This document shows, one piece after another, positions 8,297-17,794 of a stretch of DNA of 64,000 bases. The stretch covers positions 186,001 through 250,000 of the forward strand of contig NZ_JAHLZZ010000001.1 in NCBI RefSeq assembly GCF_018967845.1, written 5' to 3'. The DNA comes from Hymenobacter siberiensis (GTDB lineage: Bacteria; Bacteroidota; Bacteroidia; Cytophagales; Hymenobacteraceae). A program made the position numbers and the translations under genes. How positions within the stretch are numbered: position 1 is the first letter of the stretch; the number at the start of each line of letters is the position of its first letter. Below the pieces are notes generated by a model. That model did no database searches. It had not been told where the DNA came from and was given only the letters and a program-made list of their open reading frames with translations.

Positions 8297-9628
8297 ATGG
8301 CAAATACCCAATCCGGCGGCCGCAAGCCCGGCAACAGCACCCGCCACGTCGGCGCCGTCGACGGCGTGAAAGGCCGGGCGGGCCGCATCCTCCTGAAAGC
8401 GACCGACAACGGCACCTACGAAACGGCTAAGGAGCACGAAACCGCTGTACTCATTTCCGTGCCCCCGCGCCGGCAGTCCGAAGCCCAGACCACCGAATAC
8501 CTTGACGAGCTGGCATTTCTGATTGAAACCGCCGGTGCCACCGCCACCAAGCGCTTTGTGCAGCGCCTGGAAAAGCCCGACATCCGGACCTACGTGGGCG
8601 AGGGCAAGCTGGCCGAAATCAAAGCCTACGTGCAGCACGAAGGCACCAGCATGGTGGTGTTTGACGATGACCTGTCGCCGTCGCAGCTGCGCAACCTGGA
8701 GGCCGAGTTGCTGGTGAAAATTGTGGACCGCTCGCTGCTTATTCTCGATATTTTCGCGCTGCGGGCCAAGTCGGCCACCTCGCGCACGCAGGTCGAGCTG
8801 GCGCAATATCAGTACTTATTGCCCCGCCTCACCGGCCTCTGGACTCACCTGGACAAGCAGCGCGGCGGCGTGGGCATGAAGGGCCCGGGCGAGACGGAAA
8901 TTGAAACTGACCGCCGCATTGTGCGCGACCGGATTGCCTTCCTCAAAGAGAAGCTCGAAGACCTCGACAAGCAGAGCCATACCCAGCGCAAATCGCGCGG
9001 CGGCAACATTCGGGTGGCGCTGGTGGGCTACACCAACGTGGGCAAGAGCACGCTGATGAACGTGCTGGGCAAGGCCGATGTATTTGCCGAAAACAAGCTC
9101 TTCGCCACCGTGGACGCGACCACGCGCAAAGTGGTGCTCGAAAACACGCCGTTTTTGCTTTCGGACACGGTTGGGTTTATTCGCAAGCTGCCTACTAAGC
9201 TGATTGAGAGCTTCAAGAGCACGCTCGACGAGATTCGCGAAGCCGATTTGCTGCTGCACGTGGTGGATATCTCGCACCCCAATTTTGAGGAGCAGATTCA
9301 GGTGGTGAACGATACGCTGGTCGACATTGGTGCGGCCGACAAACCAACCCTGCTGGTATTCAACAAAATAGACCAGTACAAGCACGACGATGTAGAGATG
9401 GACCCCTTCGGCGAAGTGCTGGATGCCGAGGACGATGGCACTGCCCCGCGCCCGCCGCTTGAGCAGCTGCAGGCCACCTACATGGCCAAGCTACACGACC
9501 CGGTGGTATTTATTTCGGCCCAGGACCGCACCAATATGGAAGAGTTACGCGAGCTGCTGGGCAAGCGCGTAGTGGCCCTGCACCAGCAGCGCTACCCTTA
9601 CCAGGCCAACACCTGGGCCAGCGAATAG
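8297..9628 (+). CDS. hflX: Ribosome-associated GTPase HflX
   Basis: 443 residues. The N-terminal glycine-rich HflX domain (VGEGKLAEIKAYV, FDDDLSPSQLRNLE) is followed by GGVGMKGPGETEIETDRR, then the G domain with G1 GYTNVGKST at 244-252, G3 DTVGFI and G4 NKID. The family binds the 50S subunit and splits or rescues stalled ribosomes under stress. A C-terminal insertion rich in acidic residues (EMDPFGEVLDAEDDG) is seen between G4 and G5. Its terminator hairpin (AAGGCCGGGC...) has been split by the IS4 element at 9720. Confidence 0.96.
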   Translation: MANTQSGGRKPGNSTRHVGAVDGVKGRAGRILLKATDNGTYETAKEHETAVLISVPPRRQSEAQTTEYLDELAFLIETAGATATKRFVQRLEKPDIRTYVGEGKLAEIKAYVQHEGTSMVVFDDDLSPSQLRNLEAELLVKIVDRSLLILDIFALRAKSATSRTQVELAQYQYLLPRLTGLWTHLDKQRGGVGMKGPGETEIETDRRIVRDRIAFLKEKLEDLDKQSHTQRKSRGGNIRVALVGYTNVGKSTLMNVLGKADVFAENKLFATVDATTRKVVLENTPFLLSDTVGFIRKLPTKLIESFKSTLDEIREADLLLHVVDISHPNFEEQIQVVNDTLVDIGAADKPTLLVFNKIDQYKHDDVEMDPFGEVLDAEDDGTAPRPPLEQLQATYMAKLHDPVVFISAQDRTNMEELRELLGKRVVALHQQRYPYQANTWASE

Positions 9629-9719
9629 CCCAATCGGTCCGGCGGCATTAACAAATTTTTGCCGGGCCGGCCGGGCATGAACGTTACGTGAATATTATCG
9701 TAGGGGCGAAGGCCGGGCT

Positions 9720-10921
9720 TACTCTACCCTACTATTTTTAGTAATTGATTTTTAGCAAGTTGCCTCGTAATCCAGTTCAGTAGCGTTTCAACCAAGCGGG
9801 CCAATGGGTCCTCGGGCAGGGTCAGCGGGCGGGCGAGTTGGCGGAGCAGATTGAGGCCGTGGCGGCTCAGGCTGGCGGCCCGGTAGCCGTGGTTTTTGCG
9901 GGCAATGGGCTGGCGGCCGCCGTGGGCGGCCGCGCCCACGCCCAGACAAAACGCGTAGGCCAGGCTGACCAGGGCCACGAGCTTGCGCAGCTTTTGGAAA
10001 CAGCGCAAGTGGGTGGCTTCCAGGTTAAAGCCCCGCCCTTTCAGATTTTGAAAGCATTGCTCAATCGTCCAGCGCTTGGCATAGAGTTGCGCGAGGTGGT
10101 TCAGGCCGGCCGTGGCAAACAGGAAGACAAACGCGTCCGCCGCCACGGCCTTGACCCAGACCTGCCCCCAGACTCCGTCGACCTGCACGTGGGCGAAGCG
10201 GCGCACCTGCCCCGGCACCAGGCCCAGGTCGGCCACGGCCTGCCGCCGGCCGTCGGCGTGGGTCAGGCAGTGGTGCTTGGGCAGGCGCATGACAAAATTA
10301 AGCCCATTGTCTTTGAGCCACTTGAACCACGCATGGCCGACAAATTCCCGGTCGCCCACGACCAGGCCGATGCGGTCTTTGCCCAGCAAGGCCAGGCACT
10401 TTTCGAGCACCGCGATGCGGTCGGCGGCGTTGGAGTTGCCGCTGCGGTTGTCGAGCAGGTGCCAATAAAGGGGCACGTGGACCTCGCCCGTGCCGACGGT
10501 GACGAGCAGGATGTTCACCTGGCACTGGCCGAAGTCCCACTCCGTGCGGTCGAGGCATAAGCGCAGCTTGCCCTGCGCAGGCAACAAACTCAGTAAAAGC
10601 CTGGCCAACAGTACGTAATTGAGGTCTACTTCGCGGAAAAAGTCCTGAATGCGCGTTTCGTTCGAGGCGGGCTTGGCCGCGTCATTGAGGTGCTGGGCCA
10701 CCTCGCCGAATTGCACGTTGCGGCTCTTTATCAGGCCAAGAATGAACTGGCCCACAAACTTTTGGCGGGACAAGTGGCCCACAAACGGGGCCTGTTGCAA
10801 AAGCGTCGTAATTTTAGCAGCGAAGTGTTGCTTCACGGGGCAGAACGGTTTTTTGGTGGTGTCGTAACCCCAAAGGTCGGGCTGCCCCGTTTTTGTACCT
10901 GAAAAATAGTAGGGTAGAGTA
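9720..10921 (-). mobile_element. IS4-family insertion sequence, complete, 1202 bp
   Basis: Terminal inverted repeats of 20 bp are exact: TACTCTACCCTACTATTTTT at 9720-9739 and its reverse complement at 10902-10921. The direct duplication GGCCGGGCT flanks both sides (9711-9719 and 10922-10930), a 9-bp target duplication within the range normal for IS4. Removing the element restores a perfect terminator hairpin downstream of hflX. One transposase gene fills it. Identical ends and an intact frame suggest recent arrival and possible activity. Confidence 0.92.
9724..10836 (-). CDS. IS4-family DDE transposase
   Basis: 370 residues if the GTG at 10836 starts it (MKQHFAAKITTLLQQ). Upstream in-frame ATGs lie outside the element. 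The catalytic residues are visible: Asp96 in CLDRTEWDF, Asp162 in VVGDREFVG and Glu259 inside a perfect Y-2-R-3-E-6-K signature, YAKRWTIEQCFQNLK. The stop codon TAG lies inside the left inverted repeat (9724-9726). No frame breaks are seen, so the enzyme is probably functional. Confidence 0.92.
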   Translation of the reverse strand: MKQHFAAKITTLLQQAPFVGHLSRQKFVGQFILGLIKSRNVQFGEVAQHLNDAAKPASNETRIQDFFREVDLNYVLLARLLLSLLPAQGKLRLCLDRTEWDFGQCQVNILLVTVGTGEVHVPLYWHLLDNRSGNSNAADRIAVLEKCLALLGKDRIGLVVGDREFVGHAWFKWLKDNGLNFVMRLPKHHCLTHADGRRQAVADLGLVPGQVRRFAHVQVDGVWGQVWVKAVAADAFVFLFATAGLNHLAQLYAKRWTIEQCFQNLKGRGFNLEATHLRCFQKLRKLVALVSLAYAFCLGVGAAAHGGRQPIARKNHGYRAASLSRHGLNLLRQLARPLTLPEDPLARLVETLLNWITRQLAKNQLLKIVG

Positions 10922-10949
10922 GGCCGGGCTTTATCAGGCCCGGCCTTTT
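10922..10949 (+). terminator. Displaced half of the hflX terminator, still able to fold
   Basis: GGCCGGGC, then a short loop, then GCCCGGCC and TTTT. The first arm survives here only because the IS4 target duplication copied it. The original hflX-side copy (9709-9719) now lacks its partner, so hflX transcripts may run into the IS. Confidence 0.75.
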
Positions 10950-10954
10950 CTGTT

Positions 10955-12053
10955 ATGATGCAGGTGCGTTTTCTTCGTTTGGGTGGCCTGCTACTGCTGG
11001 GTTTGGGCCGAGCCACCGCGCAGGATATTCCCGTGTACCCGCCGCCCGCGCCGCTCGACACGATGGGCCTGGGCCGCACCGACGGCCAGACGTTCGCCAA
11101 CTCGCAGGTGGTGGGCATGGGCCCGAGCAAGGGCCTGATTATAAAACACGAGCGGATTCCGGGCAACTTCACCCTGCGCAGCTCAGCCGTGGGTGGGGTG
11201 GGCGACTACCGCACCGAAGTCAGCAAAAACGCCAACCTCGTTATCAAGGCCTACGCGCCGCTGCTCAACCACCCGCACCTCAAGCTGATTCTGGGCCTGA
11301 ACTACGACCGGCAGGAGTTCCAGTTCAGCCCCCCCCGCCACCACCGACCAGTACGGCCTCTACAGCAACATCGAGAACAAGGGCCTGAGCGTGATTGGCG
11401 CGCAGCTGGCCGTGATTCGGCCCGTGGACGCGGTGCACTGGTACCTGTTCCGCGCCAAAACCGAGCTCAACGGCGACTACAATTCCGACGAGCTTAGCGT
11501 GAGCGACTACCTAAAAGTCACTTCCGAATTCATCTACGGCTGGAAGCGCAGCTCCACGTTTGCTTGGGGCATCGGGGTGCAGCTGGGCTACAACCTGGGC
11601 CGCCAGAGCCTCTACCCAGTCATCGTGTACAACCGCACGTTTAATCCGCGCTGGGGCGTAGAGGCGCTGTTTCCGGCCCGGGTGCTGGTGCGGCGCAACC
11701 TGTCGTCCAACGCGCTGCTGTTTGCCGGCTACGAGGTGGCCAGCAATAACTACAATATCAAGCTGCGCAATGCCTGCGCCGCGCCCAACAACTCCAAAGT
11801 CACCTCGCTGGAGCTGCGCCAGATTGACCTGAAATTCCGCCTGCGCTACGAGCGTGAGCTCCTCTTCTTCCTCTGGACGGGCATTGAGGCCGGCTACCGC
11901 TATAACTACCAGCTCAACGCCTTCGACCGCACCAACAACACCCGCGACCGCCTCATCGACAGCCAGCTCGGCGGCACGCCCTACGCCAGCCTGGACCTGT
12001 TCATCGTGCCGCCCAAAAAGCTGCTGCAAAAGGCCGCGCGCCGCCGGAAGTAG
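10955..12053 (+). pseudogene. Outer-membrane beta-barrel protein (DUF6268-like) with a one-base frameshift
   Basis: A signal peptide (MMQVRFLRLGGLLLLGLGRATA, cut before QD) opens the frame. It is lost at a run of eight C at 11329-11336. With seven C the protein reads on as FSPPATTDQYGLYSNIENKG into the second frame, which runs to 12053. The joined product of about 365 residues has alternating beta-strand segments (WGIGVQLGYNLG, ERELLFFLWTGIEAGYRYNY) typical of an outer-membrane barrel, and ends in a basic PPKKLLQKAARRRK tail. Its function is unknown. Everything apart from the C-run looks intact, so a sequencing slip or phase-variable tract is as likely as true loss. Confidence 0.72.
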
Positions 12054-12056
12054 CGC

Positions 12057-14138
12057 TTACCTTACACCCTTTGCTTGGCGGCGCTTCAGGCCCTTCAGCC
12101 ACGCGTAGGTGGCCTCCTGCGCGTGCATAGGCTTCTCCCCTTCCAGCGCTGGGATATAGTCATTCTCAAAATCGCGGGCCTTCACGTTGTCGTTGCGCTG
12201 AAAATCGAGCAGCTGGCGCACTTCGGCCCGCAGGCTTTCATCGAGGATGGGGAAGGCTACTTCCACGCGGCGGTCGAGGTTACGAGTCATCCAGTCGGCA
12301 GACGAGACGTAGACTTTTTCCTCACCGCCGTGGCCAAAGACGTAAACCCGGCTGTGCTCCAGAAAGCGGTCGACGAGGCCGCGCTGGCTGATGTTTTCGC
12401 TGAAGCCGGACTGGCCGGGCACCAGCCGGCCAATGCCGCGCACAATGAGCTCGACGCGCACGCCGGCGTGGCTGGCTTCGTAGAGCTTGGCAATCATACC
12501 TTCGTCCTCCACGGCATTCACTTTGAGGATGATATAGGCCTCACGGCCCTTTTTGGCCTGCTTGATTTCGTAGTCGATGAGCGCGTTCAGGCTGGGGCGC
12601 AGGCCGAAGGGAGCCACCAGCAGCTGCTGCAGCTCGGGCACCACGCTTTGGTCGCGCAGGTACTCAAACACGGCGGCAACCTCTTCGGTCAGGCGCTCAT
12701 CGGCCGTAAACAGGCCGTGGTCGGTGTAGAGCTCGCTGGTGCTTTCGTTGAAGTTGCCGGTGCTGAAGTAGCCGTAGCGGCGCGTGGTTTCGTCGGCCTC
12801 GCGGCGCACGATGACCAGGAGCTTGCTGTGTACCTTGAGCTCGGGCGGGGTGAAGATGACGTGCACCCCGGCCCGCTTCAGCTTATCGGCCCAAAAGAGG
12901 TTGGACTCTTCGTCAAACCGCGCTTTCAACTCCATTACCACCGTCACCTGCTTACCGCTTTTGGCGGCTTTGAGCAGGGCTTTCACCACAGCGCTTTTGC
13001 TGGCCACGCGGTAGAGCGTGATGTTGATGACGGCCACGCGCGGGTCGGTGGCGGCTTCGCGCAGCAGGCGCGTCACGTAGTCGAACGACTGGTAGGGCGG
13101 GTGCAGCAGGTGGTCGCGCGCGCCGATGACGGCCAGCAGACTGCCCGTGCGCGGCAGCGTGGGGTGCGGCAGCGCGGGCCGGGGCGGGTAGTGAAAATCG
13201 GCCTCGCCGAAATCGGGAAAGCCGAAGAAATCGCGGAAGTTGTGGTAGCGGCTGCCCTCCACCAGCTCCTCGTCGGTGATGCCGGTTTTCTGCCTGATGG
13301 CGCGCAGCACTTCCCGGGGCATTTCGGGGTCGAAGAGCAGGCGAGCGGGGAAGCCGGTGGCGCGCTTGGCCAGGCTGCTGCGGATTTTCTCCATCAAATC
13401 GCCCGAAACCTCTTCCTCGATATCCAGCTCGGCATCGCGCGAGAGCTTAATGGCATTCACTTCGACCTGCTGATAGGCCGGAAACAGACTGGCCGCGCCC
13501 ACCCGAATCACATCGTCCAGAAACAGTACGTAGCGCTCCTCGCCTTCGTCGGGCAGGCGCACGAAGCGGCTGCCATGGCGCTTGGTAGGCAGCTCCATTA
13601 TCAGCACCCGCTCATCGTCGGGCCGTCTTTTGGCTTTGCCAGCGGCGGCGTGGGGCTGGCTGAGGAAGAAGGTGAGGTAAACGGCCTGGTCCTTGAGAAA
13701 GAGGTGGTGCAGGGTGTCATCGAGCACCATGGGCGAGAGCAGGTCGCGCACGTTTTCGGCAAAGTAGCGGGCCGTCCACTCGCGCTGCTGGTCGGTGAGG
13801 GTGGCCTCGGTGAGCAGGTGAATGCGGCGGCGGTTGAGCTCGGGCAGCAGCTGCTCGCGGAACGTGGCCCCGAATTCCTGCTGCTGCCGCGCCACTTCGG
13901 CCAGCACTTCTTTCAGCTGCCGCTTGGGGCTTTCGCCGAGCTTGGCGCGGGTTTTCTTTTTGAGCTTCGTCAGCCGCCGCAACGTGGCCACGCGCACCTT
14001 AAAAAACTCGTCGAGGTTGCTGCTGAAAATAGCCAGAAATTTGAGGCGCTCCAGCAGCGGCACGGTGGGGCACTGGGCTTCCTGCAATACGCGGGCGTTG
14101 AAACGCAGCCAGCTCAGGTCACGGGAAAGGGTTTTCAA
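12057..14138 (-). CDS. ppk1: Polyphosphate kinase 1
   Basis: 693 residues from a TTG at 14138 (MKTLSRDLSWLRFNARVLQEA, which matches the family start); a TTG at 14189 would add 17 poorly conserved residues. All four domains are present: N domain, head, and the two C-terminal phospholipase D-like domains. The phospho-acceptor histidine lies in ELKVHSKLLVI. STGNFNE and SSADWMTRNLDRRVEVAFP are the second-domain hallmarks. It reversibly makes polyphosphate from ATP at the inner membrane, feeding stress survival and phosphate storage. It ends four bases past the barrel gene, to which it is convergent. A SixA-like phosphatase gene lies upstream on the same strand. Confidence 0.95.
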   Translation of the reverse strand: MKTLSRDLSWLRFNARVLQEAQCPTVPLLERLKFLAIFSSNLDEFFKVRVATLRRLTKLKKKTRAKLGESPKRQLKEVLAEVARQQQEFGATFREQLLPELNRRRIHLLTEATLTDQQREWTARYFAENVRDLLSPMVLDDTLHHLFLKDQAVYLTFFLSQPHAAAGKAKRRPDDERVLIMELPTKRHGSRFVRLPDEGEERYVLFLDDVIRVGAASLFPAYQQVEVNAIKLSRDAELDIEEEVSGDLMEKIRSSLAKRATGFPARLLFDPEMPREVLRAIRQKTGITDEELVEGSRYHNFRDFFGFPDFGEADFHYPPRPALPHPTLPRTGSLLAVIGARDHLLHPPYQSFDYVTRLLREAATDPRVAVINITLYRVASKSAVVKALLKAAKSGKQVTVVMELKARFDEESNLFWADKLKRAGVHVIFTPPELKVHSKLLVIVRREADETTRRYGYFSTGNFNESTSELYTDHGLFTADERLTEEVAAVFEYLRDQSVVPELQQLLVAPFGLRPSLNALIDYEIKQAKKGREAYIILKVNAVEDEGMIAKLYEASHAGVRVELIVRGIGRLVPGQSGFSENISQRGLVDRFLEHSRVYVFGHGGEEKVYVSSADWMTRNLDRRVEVAFPILDESLRAEVRQLLDFQRNDNVKARDFENDYIPALEGEKPMHAQEATYAWLKGLKRRQAKGVR

Positions 14139-14188
14139 TTGATTATGCGGGTTGGTGAACCAAGCGTTTAACGGAAAAAGAAAGCACA

Positions 14189-14290
14189 ACGGTCATGCCG
14201 AGCGCAGCCGAGGCATCTCGCTCGCATCGTTGCAGCGATTGGGTTACTGCTCTACACGCGAGATACCTCGGCTGCGCTCGGCATGACCGT
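14189..14290. repeat. GTCATGC-family palindrome between sixA-like gene and ppk1
   Basis: Arms 14189-14221 and 14258-14290 (33 bp, one mismatch) surround a 36-base loop. It sits between two genes read in the same direction, so it may separate their transcripts or attenuate read-through into ppk1. Confidence 0.88.
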
Positions 14291-14316
14291 TCTGTTAAAT
14301 TCGTTCAACCCAAACC

Positions 14317-14811
14317 CTACTCCGCGTTGCGCGGGTAGTCGTAGAAATAAAACTCGGCGTTCACCTTGCTCACTTCGGCCCAGTGCTCGCAGGCGAAGCG
14401 CAGGCAGACCACGGCGGCGGTGGGCATTTCGTTGAGGCTGGAGGGCGAAAGCTCGTTGGCCGTTTCGGTGATGGTGGGGTTGTGGCCCACCACCAGGGCC
14501 GAGGCAGCCGAATCGGGCAAGTCTTTGATAATGGCGAGGAAATCGTCTACGTCGGCCCCGTAAATGCCGGGCTCGACCTTGATTTTATCGTGCGGGTACT
14601 GCATTTCGCGGGCCACCAGCACGGCGGTGTTCATGGCGCGCACGGCCGGCGAGCTCACCACGATATCGGGGCAAATGCGGCGCTTGGCCAGGGCCTGACC
14701 CATGAGGGGGGCATCGTCGCGGCCCCGATCGTTGAGGGGGCGCTCCTGGTCGCTGAGCTCATCGAAGCTCCAGCTGGATTTGGCGTGGCGAAGGAGATAG
14801 AGGGTTTTCAT
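14317..14811 (-). CDS. SixA-type phosphohistidine phosphatase
   Basis: 164 residues, one histidine phosphatase domain. The catalytic RHAK motif has His9 (LYLLRHAKSSWS). PLNDRGRDDAP, the SSPAVRAMNTA stretch and the second-histidine motif VVGHNPTITE complete the active site. SixA proteins remove phosphate from phospho-histidine on HPt or PTS carriers; small bacterial relatives may act on other phospho-substrates. There is no signal peptide, so it is cytoplasmic. It is next to ppk1 on the same strand, but a palindrome separates them and no functional link is proved. Confidence 0.88.
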   Translation of the reverse strand: MKTLYLLRHAKSSWSFDELSDQERPLNDRGRDDAPLMGQALAKRRICPDIVVSSPAVRAMNTAVLVAREMQYPHDKIKVEPGIYGADVDDFLAIIKDLPDSAASALVVGHNPTITETANELSPSSLNEMPTAAVVCLRFACEHWAEVSKVNAEFYFYDYPRNAE

Positions 14812-15043
14812 GGGGACGAAGCTAACGGGCTTTTGCTTACCGGGGAGGTTAGGAAAAGGTTATGGACGGTCTGGGTTCGGCGGAGCTGTGCCGCTGCACC
14901 TTCCCTGCCCGCGAAGCCCGAAGTACATGAGGGCCATTGCTCCGCCAGCGGCCGACGTGGCGGCCGGGACGGGAGAACAGGGCTGGCCTTTTCCCTCAAA
15001 AGCGCGTCATTATCGATTCAAGCGCCAAGCGTATCTTCCAGCC

Positions 15044-15331
15044 ATGAATCCTACCGCTCCCGACTACCACCAGCTGCTCACTGCCGTGAAACAGCGCGTT
15101 CGCGAAGCCCAGTACCAAGCCTTGCGGCAAGTCAATCAACAGCAAATCCAGCTCTAATAGGACCTGGGCCAACTCATTGCCGAGCGCCAGCAACAGCACG
15201 GCTGGGGCAAAGGCGTAGTCGAGAACCTGGCGCACGACCTGCAAACGGAGTTTGTGGGCATGAGCGGGTTTTCGTCCCGCAACCTATGGTACATGCGTGA
15301 TTTTTACCTGGAATACATTGGAGTTGTTTAA
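15044..15331 (+). pseudogene. Remnant of a DUF1016 (YhcG/PDDEXK nuclease-type) gene
   Basis: The N-terminal part of a DUF1016_N protein can be read: DYHQLLTAVKQRVREAQYQALRQVN, then two stop codons TAA TAG exactly where the family has Tyr-Trp, then DLGQLIAERQQQHGWGKGVVENLA and FSSRNLWYMRDFYLEY. It stops at 15331, just before a palindromic repeat. The C-terminal nuclease domain is absent. The family is linked to DNA-processing and restriction-type defence loci, so this is likely the ruin of an accessory gene. Confidence 0.8.
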
Positions 15332-15351
15332 AAAGTCACAAAAGGTACTCA

Positions 15352-15447
15352 AACGGTCATGCAGCGCGCAGCGAAGCATCTTGCTCGCATCGTTGAACGG
15401 GCCTGACGATGCGAGCAAGATGCTGCGCTGCGCGCTGCATGACCGTT
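15352..15447. repeat. GTCATGC-family palindrome, variant arms
   Basis: Arms 15352-15393 and 15406-15447 (42 bp, one mismatch) with a 12-base loop. The outer part (AACGGTCATGC) is shared with the family; the middle (AGCGCGCAGCGAAGCATC) is the same subtype as the copy at 46964. Confidence 0.88.
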
Positions 15448-15616
15448 CGGGGACTTTCTAAACAGCTTCGAAGTCTTGTTCGACGTGGTATGAGTTCCGG
15501 GCCATGCTTTTCAAGGTGCACGGAGTTACCTACCAAGGTGAGCTTTTTGTTCGCTAGGCAAGGTGTAAATGTGGTCATTGAGAACGACAAGGCGGCGGTG
15601 CTGGCCTATTAATGGT

Positions 15617-15658
15617 GGCACGCGAGATGCTTCGACTCCGCTCAGCATGACGGTCATA
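15617..15658. repeat. Single arm of the GTCATGC palindrome family
   Basis: GGCACGCGAGATGC followed by a diverged TTCGACTCCGCTCAGCATGAC and GGTCAT. No partner arm is close by, so it looks like half of a broken element. Confidence 0.7.
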
Positions 15659-15696
15659 TCAACATGATGTTCTTTCTTTATTGACAGAGGCTACAA

Positions 15697-15736
15697 CACA
15701 AAAGAGCCCCGACCAACCGGCCGGGGCTCTTTTATT
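15697..15736. terminator. Bidirectional rho-independent terminator
   Basis: AAAAGAGCCCCG, a short loop, then CGGGGCTCTTTT. It lies just past the stop of the metalloprotease gene on the minus strand and probably ends that transcript. Confidence 0.85.
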
Positions 15737-15754
15737 TTCAGTAGCGCAGAAAGG

Positions 15755-17521
15755 CTATTCTTTCACGAAGCGCTGGTGCGAGGTTTTGCTGCCGTCGCTC
15801 ACGCTCAGCGTGTAGATGCCGGCGCGTAGCGAAGCCACGTTCAGCTGGCCATCCACGAAGGACAGGCCCTGGATTTCGCTGCCGCGCACGTCGTACACGC
15901 GCACCGAGAAGGCCTGCTCGGGGTCCATGCTCAGCGGGCGGGCAATGCTCAGCACGCTACTGGCTGGGTTGGGGTACAGCGTGTACTGGTCGGCCAGGCC
16001 GGTGGTGCCGCTGGTGCGGGCCGTGGTGGCATCGAGGCGGGCCCCACCGGTTACGGTGATGGTGTAGTCCTCGGTTTCGCCGTAACTGTAGCTGCCGCAG
16101 CTGGTGGTGGCGCTGGCATCGCTCAGCACTACGCGCATGCGGGTGTTGCCGCTTTTGGCCGTGGTGGGCACCGTGAAGGAGCCCGTGCGGGTGGTAGCAG
16201 CCGTGCTGGCGGCGGCCGATACGACCAGCTCACCGGCATCGGTGAACACGCCGTTCTGGTTGTAGTCGATGTACACGTTCACGTACTCCGAGTAGGCCGT
16301 GCCCACAAAGCCGGCCGAGAAGCTGATGGTTTGGGCCGAGCCGGCGGCTACGCTGGTGCTCAGTGCGGTGCCGTCGTAATAGCCGCCATCGGCGCCCGAG
16401 GTGCGGGCAATGGTGCCCAGCTTCACGTAGTCGATATACTCATAGGCTACGCTGGCACCCTTGCTGGTGCAGTAGGTAACGGTGGGGGGAGGCGTGGTGC
16501 CGCCGCCGCCGCTCGGGGCTACGCCGCCCTGCGAGGTGAGCAGGCCCACGCGGGCCCCGCCGGTGCCAAACAGCGCGTTCATGCGCGAGCTCTGGCCGGT
16601 CGAGAACATGAACATGGCGTTGTCGTCCACGTAGTCCATGTAGTTCATGAACATGTCGCCGTTGGGACCGTTCGAGCACGATACGTGCGGGAACACGGGC
16701 TTACCGTAGTTCTCAGCGCCCTGGTTAGGGGTGTCGGCCACGTTATCAGTGCCGGTGCAGGCGCCGTTGTCATCGCCCCAGATGTGATTCAGGTTCAGCC
16801 AGTGGCCCACTTCGTGGCTGGCGGTGCGGCCCAGGTTGTAGGGCGCGGCCACGGTGCCGGTGCGGCCGATGTACACGGGCGAAATCACGACGCCGTCGGT
16901 AGCCGCCGCGCCGCCGGGAAACTGCGCATAGCCCAGAATGCCACCGCCAATGGTGCCCACCCACAGGTTGAGGTACTGGCTGGCGTTCCAGGCGTCGAGG
17001 CCGCCGGTGCTGGCTTTCTTGATTTTATCGGCAGTGCCCCAGCTGGTGGTGCTGCTGCTTTTGCGCTCGATGCCCGTGGTGGCGAGGCCACTGGGGTTGC
17101 GCTTGGCCAGCACAAACTGGATGCCCACGTCGGCCACCTGGCCGGCGAAGGCGCTGGGGGTTTTGGTGTAGTCGGGGTTCAGCTTGTGGTAGTCCTCGTT
17201 CAGCACGTCAATCTGCGACTGAATCTGGGCATCAGAAATGTTCTCGCCCGTTGTGCTGTACAGCACGTGCACCACCACCGGAATGGTGAGCGTGACGGCG
17301 GAAGTGGCATTGGTGGCCGGGTTGTTTTTGGCAAATTGCACGGCCTGGCTGTTGATGACGGCCATGCGCTGAGCCAGGCCGGGGTCGGCGGCGAGCTGGG
17401 CGGCCAGCACTTCTACCGAAGCACAGGTACGGTGGGGAGCGGGTGCCTGGGCACTGGCCGAATTAGTGGTGAGCGCAAGACCCAAAAGGCTCAGCGCAGC
17501 GGCGTAAACATTTACTTTCAT
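15755..17521 (-). CDS. Secreted M43-family zinc metalloprotease with GEVED and T9SS sorting domains
   Basis: 588 residues. It has a signal peptide ([24 protein letters not shown]), a pappalysin/ulilysin-type catalytic domain with zinc motif [11 protein letters not shown] (236-246), then a GEVED domain ([33 protein letters not shown]) and a C-terminal type IX sorting domain ([37 protein letters not shown]). The M43 Met-turn region is [10 protein letters not shown]. It likely degrades extracellular protein after export through the T9SS. An AT-rich 270-base upstream region separates it from the neighbouring same-strand gene. Confidence 0.92.
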   Translation of the reverse strand: MKVNVYAAALSLLGLALTTNSASAQAPAPHRTCASVEVLAAQLAADPGLAQRMAVINSQAVQFAKNNPATNATSAVTLTIPVVVHVLYSTTGENISDAQIQSQIDVLNEDYHKLNPDYTKTPSAFAGQVADVGIQFVLAKRNPSGLATTGIERKSSSTTSWGTADKIKKASTGGLDAWNASQYLNLWVGTIGGGILGYAQFPGGAAATDGVVISPVYIGRTGTVAAPYNLGRTASHEVGHWLNLNHIWGDDNGACTGTDNVADTPNQGAENYGKPVFPHVSCSNGPNGDMFMNYMDYVDDNAMFMFSTGQSSRMNALFGTGGARVGLLTSQGGVAPSGGGGTTPPPTVTYCTSKGASVAYEYIDYVKLGTIARTSGADGGYYDGTALSTSVAAGSAQTISFSAGFVGTAYSEYVNVYIDYNQNGVFTDAGELVVSAAASTAATTRTGSFTVPTTAKSGNTRMRVVLSDASATTSCGSYSYGETEDYTITVTGGARLDATTARTSGTTGLADQYTLYPNPASSVLSIARPLSMDPEQAFSVRVYDVRGSEIQGLSFVDGQLNVASLRAGIYTLSVSDGSKTSHQRFVKE

Positions 17522-17720
17522 TCAAACAGGAATTTGGTGGCAAAAATGGTTTATGGACTAGCAAGCTATTGAAAATATGGCAATATTATTAATAAAATTC
17601 CGGAATTGGTTGCGTTTTTCTCAATCTATTATCTTATTCCATTATTTACCCGCTAATCAATCGGGAAAACTCACCGAGTTTTCATTTTAGACTCAGTAAA
17701 AAAATTACGGTAAAACAAAA

Positions 17721-17742
17721 GAGCCGCCCAAGTGGACGGCTC
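17721..17742 (-). terminator. Terminator for the phosphoesterase-barrel gene
   Basis: GAGCCG and CGGCTC arms followed on the minus strand by a T-rich tract (TCTTTTGTTTT). It is about 50 bases past the stop at 17795. The flanking 17522-17794 interval is otherwise AT-rich and empty and would hold the protease promoter. Confidence 0.7.
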
Positions 17743-17794
17743 TCAGAGGGATAAGTCATTATTAGTCGGCCATAAACCCTGCACTAACAATACA

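Larger units (their letters stand above)
15332..15754. other. Gene-free stretch of repeats and a possible gene scrap
   Basis: It holds a full palindrome (15352-15447), a single arm of the same family (15617-15658) and a terminator (15697-15736). Between them, 15480-15612 can be read as a short open stretch ending NVVIENDKAAVLAY before a TAA at 15610. It matches nothing I recognise and is probably debris of the same decayed locus as the DUF1016 remnant. Confidence 0.5.
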
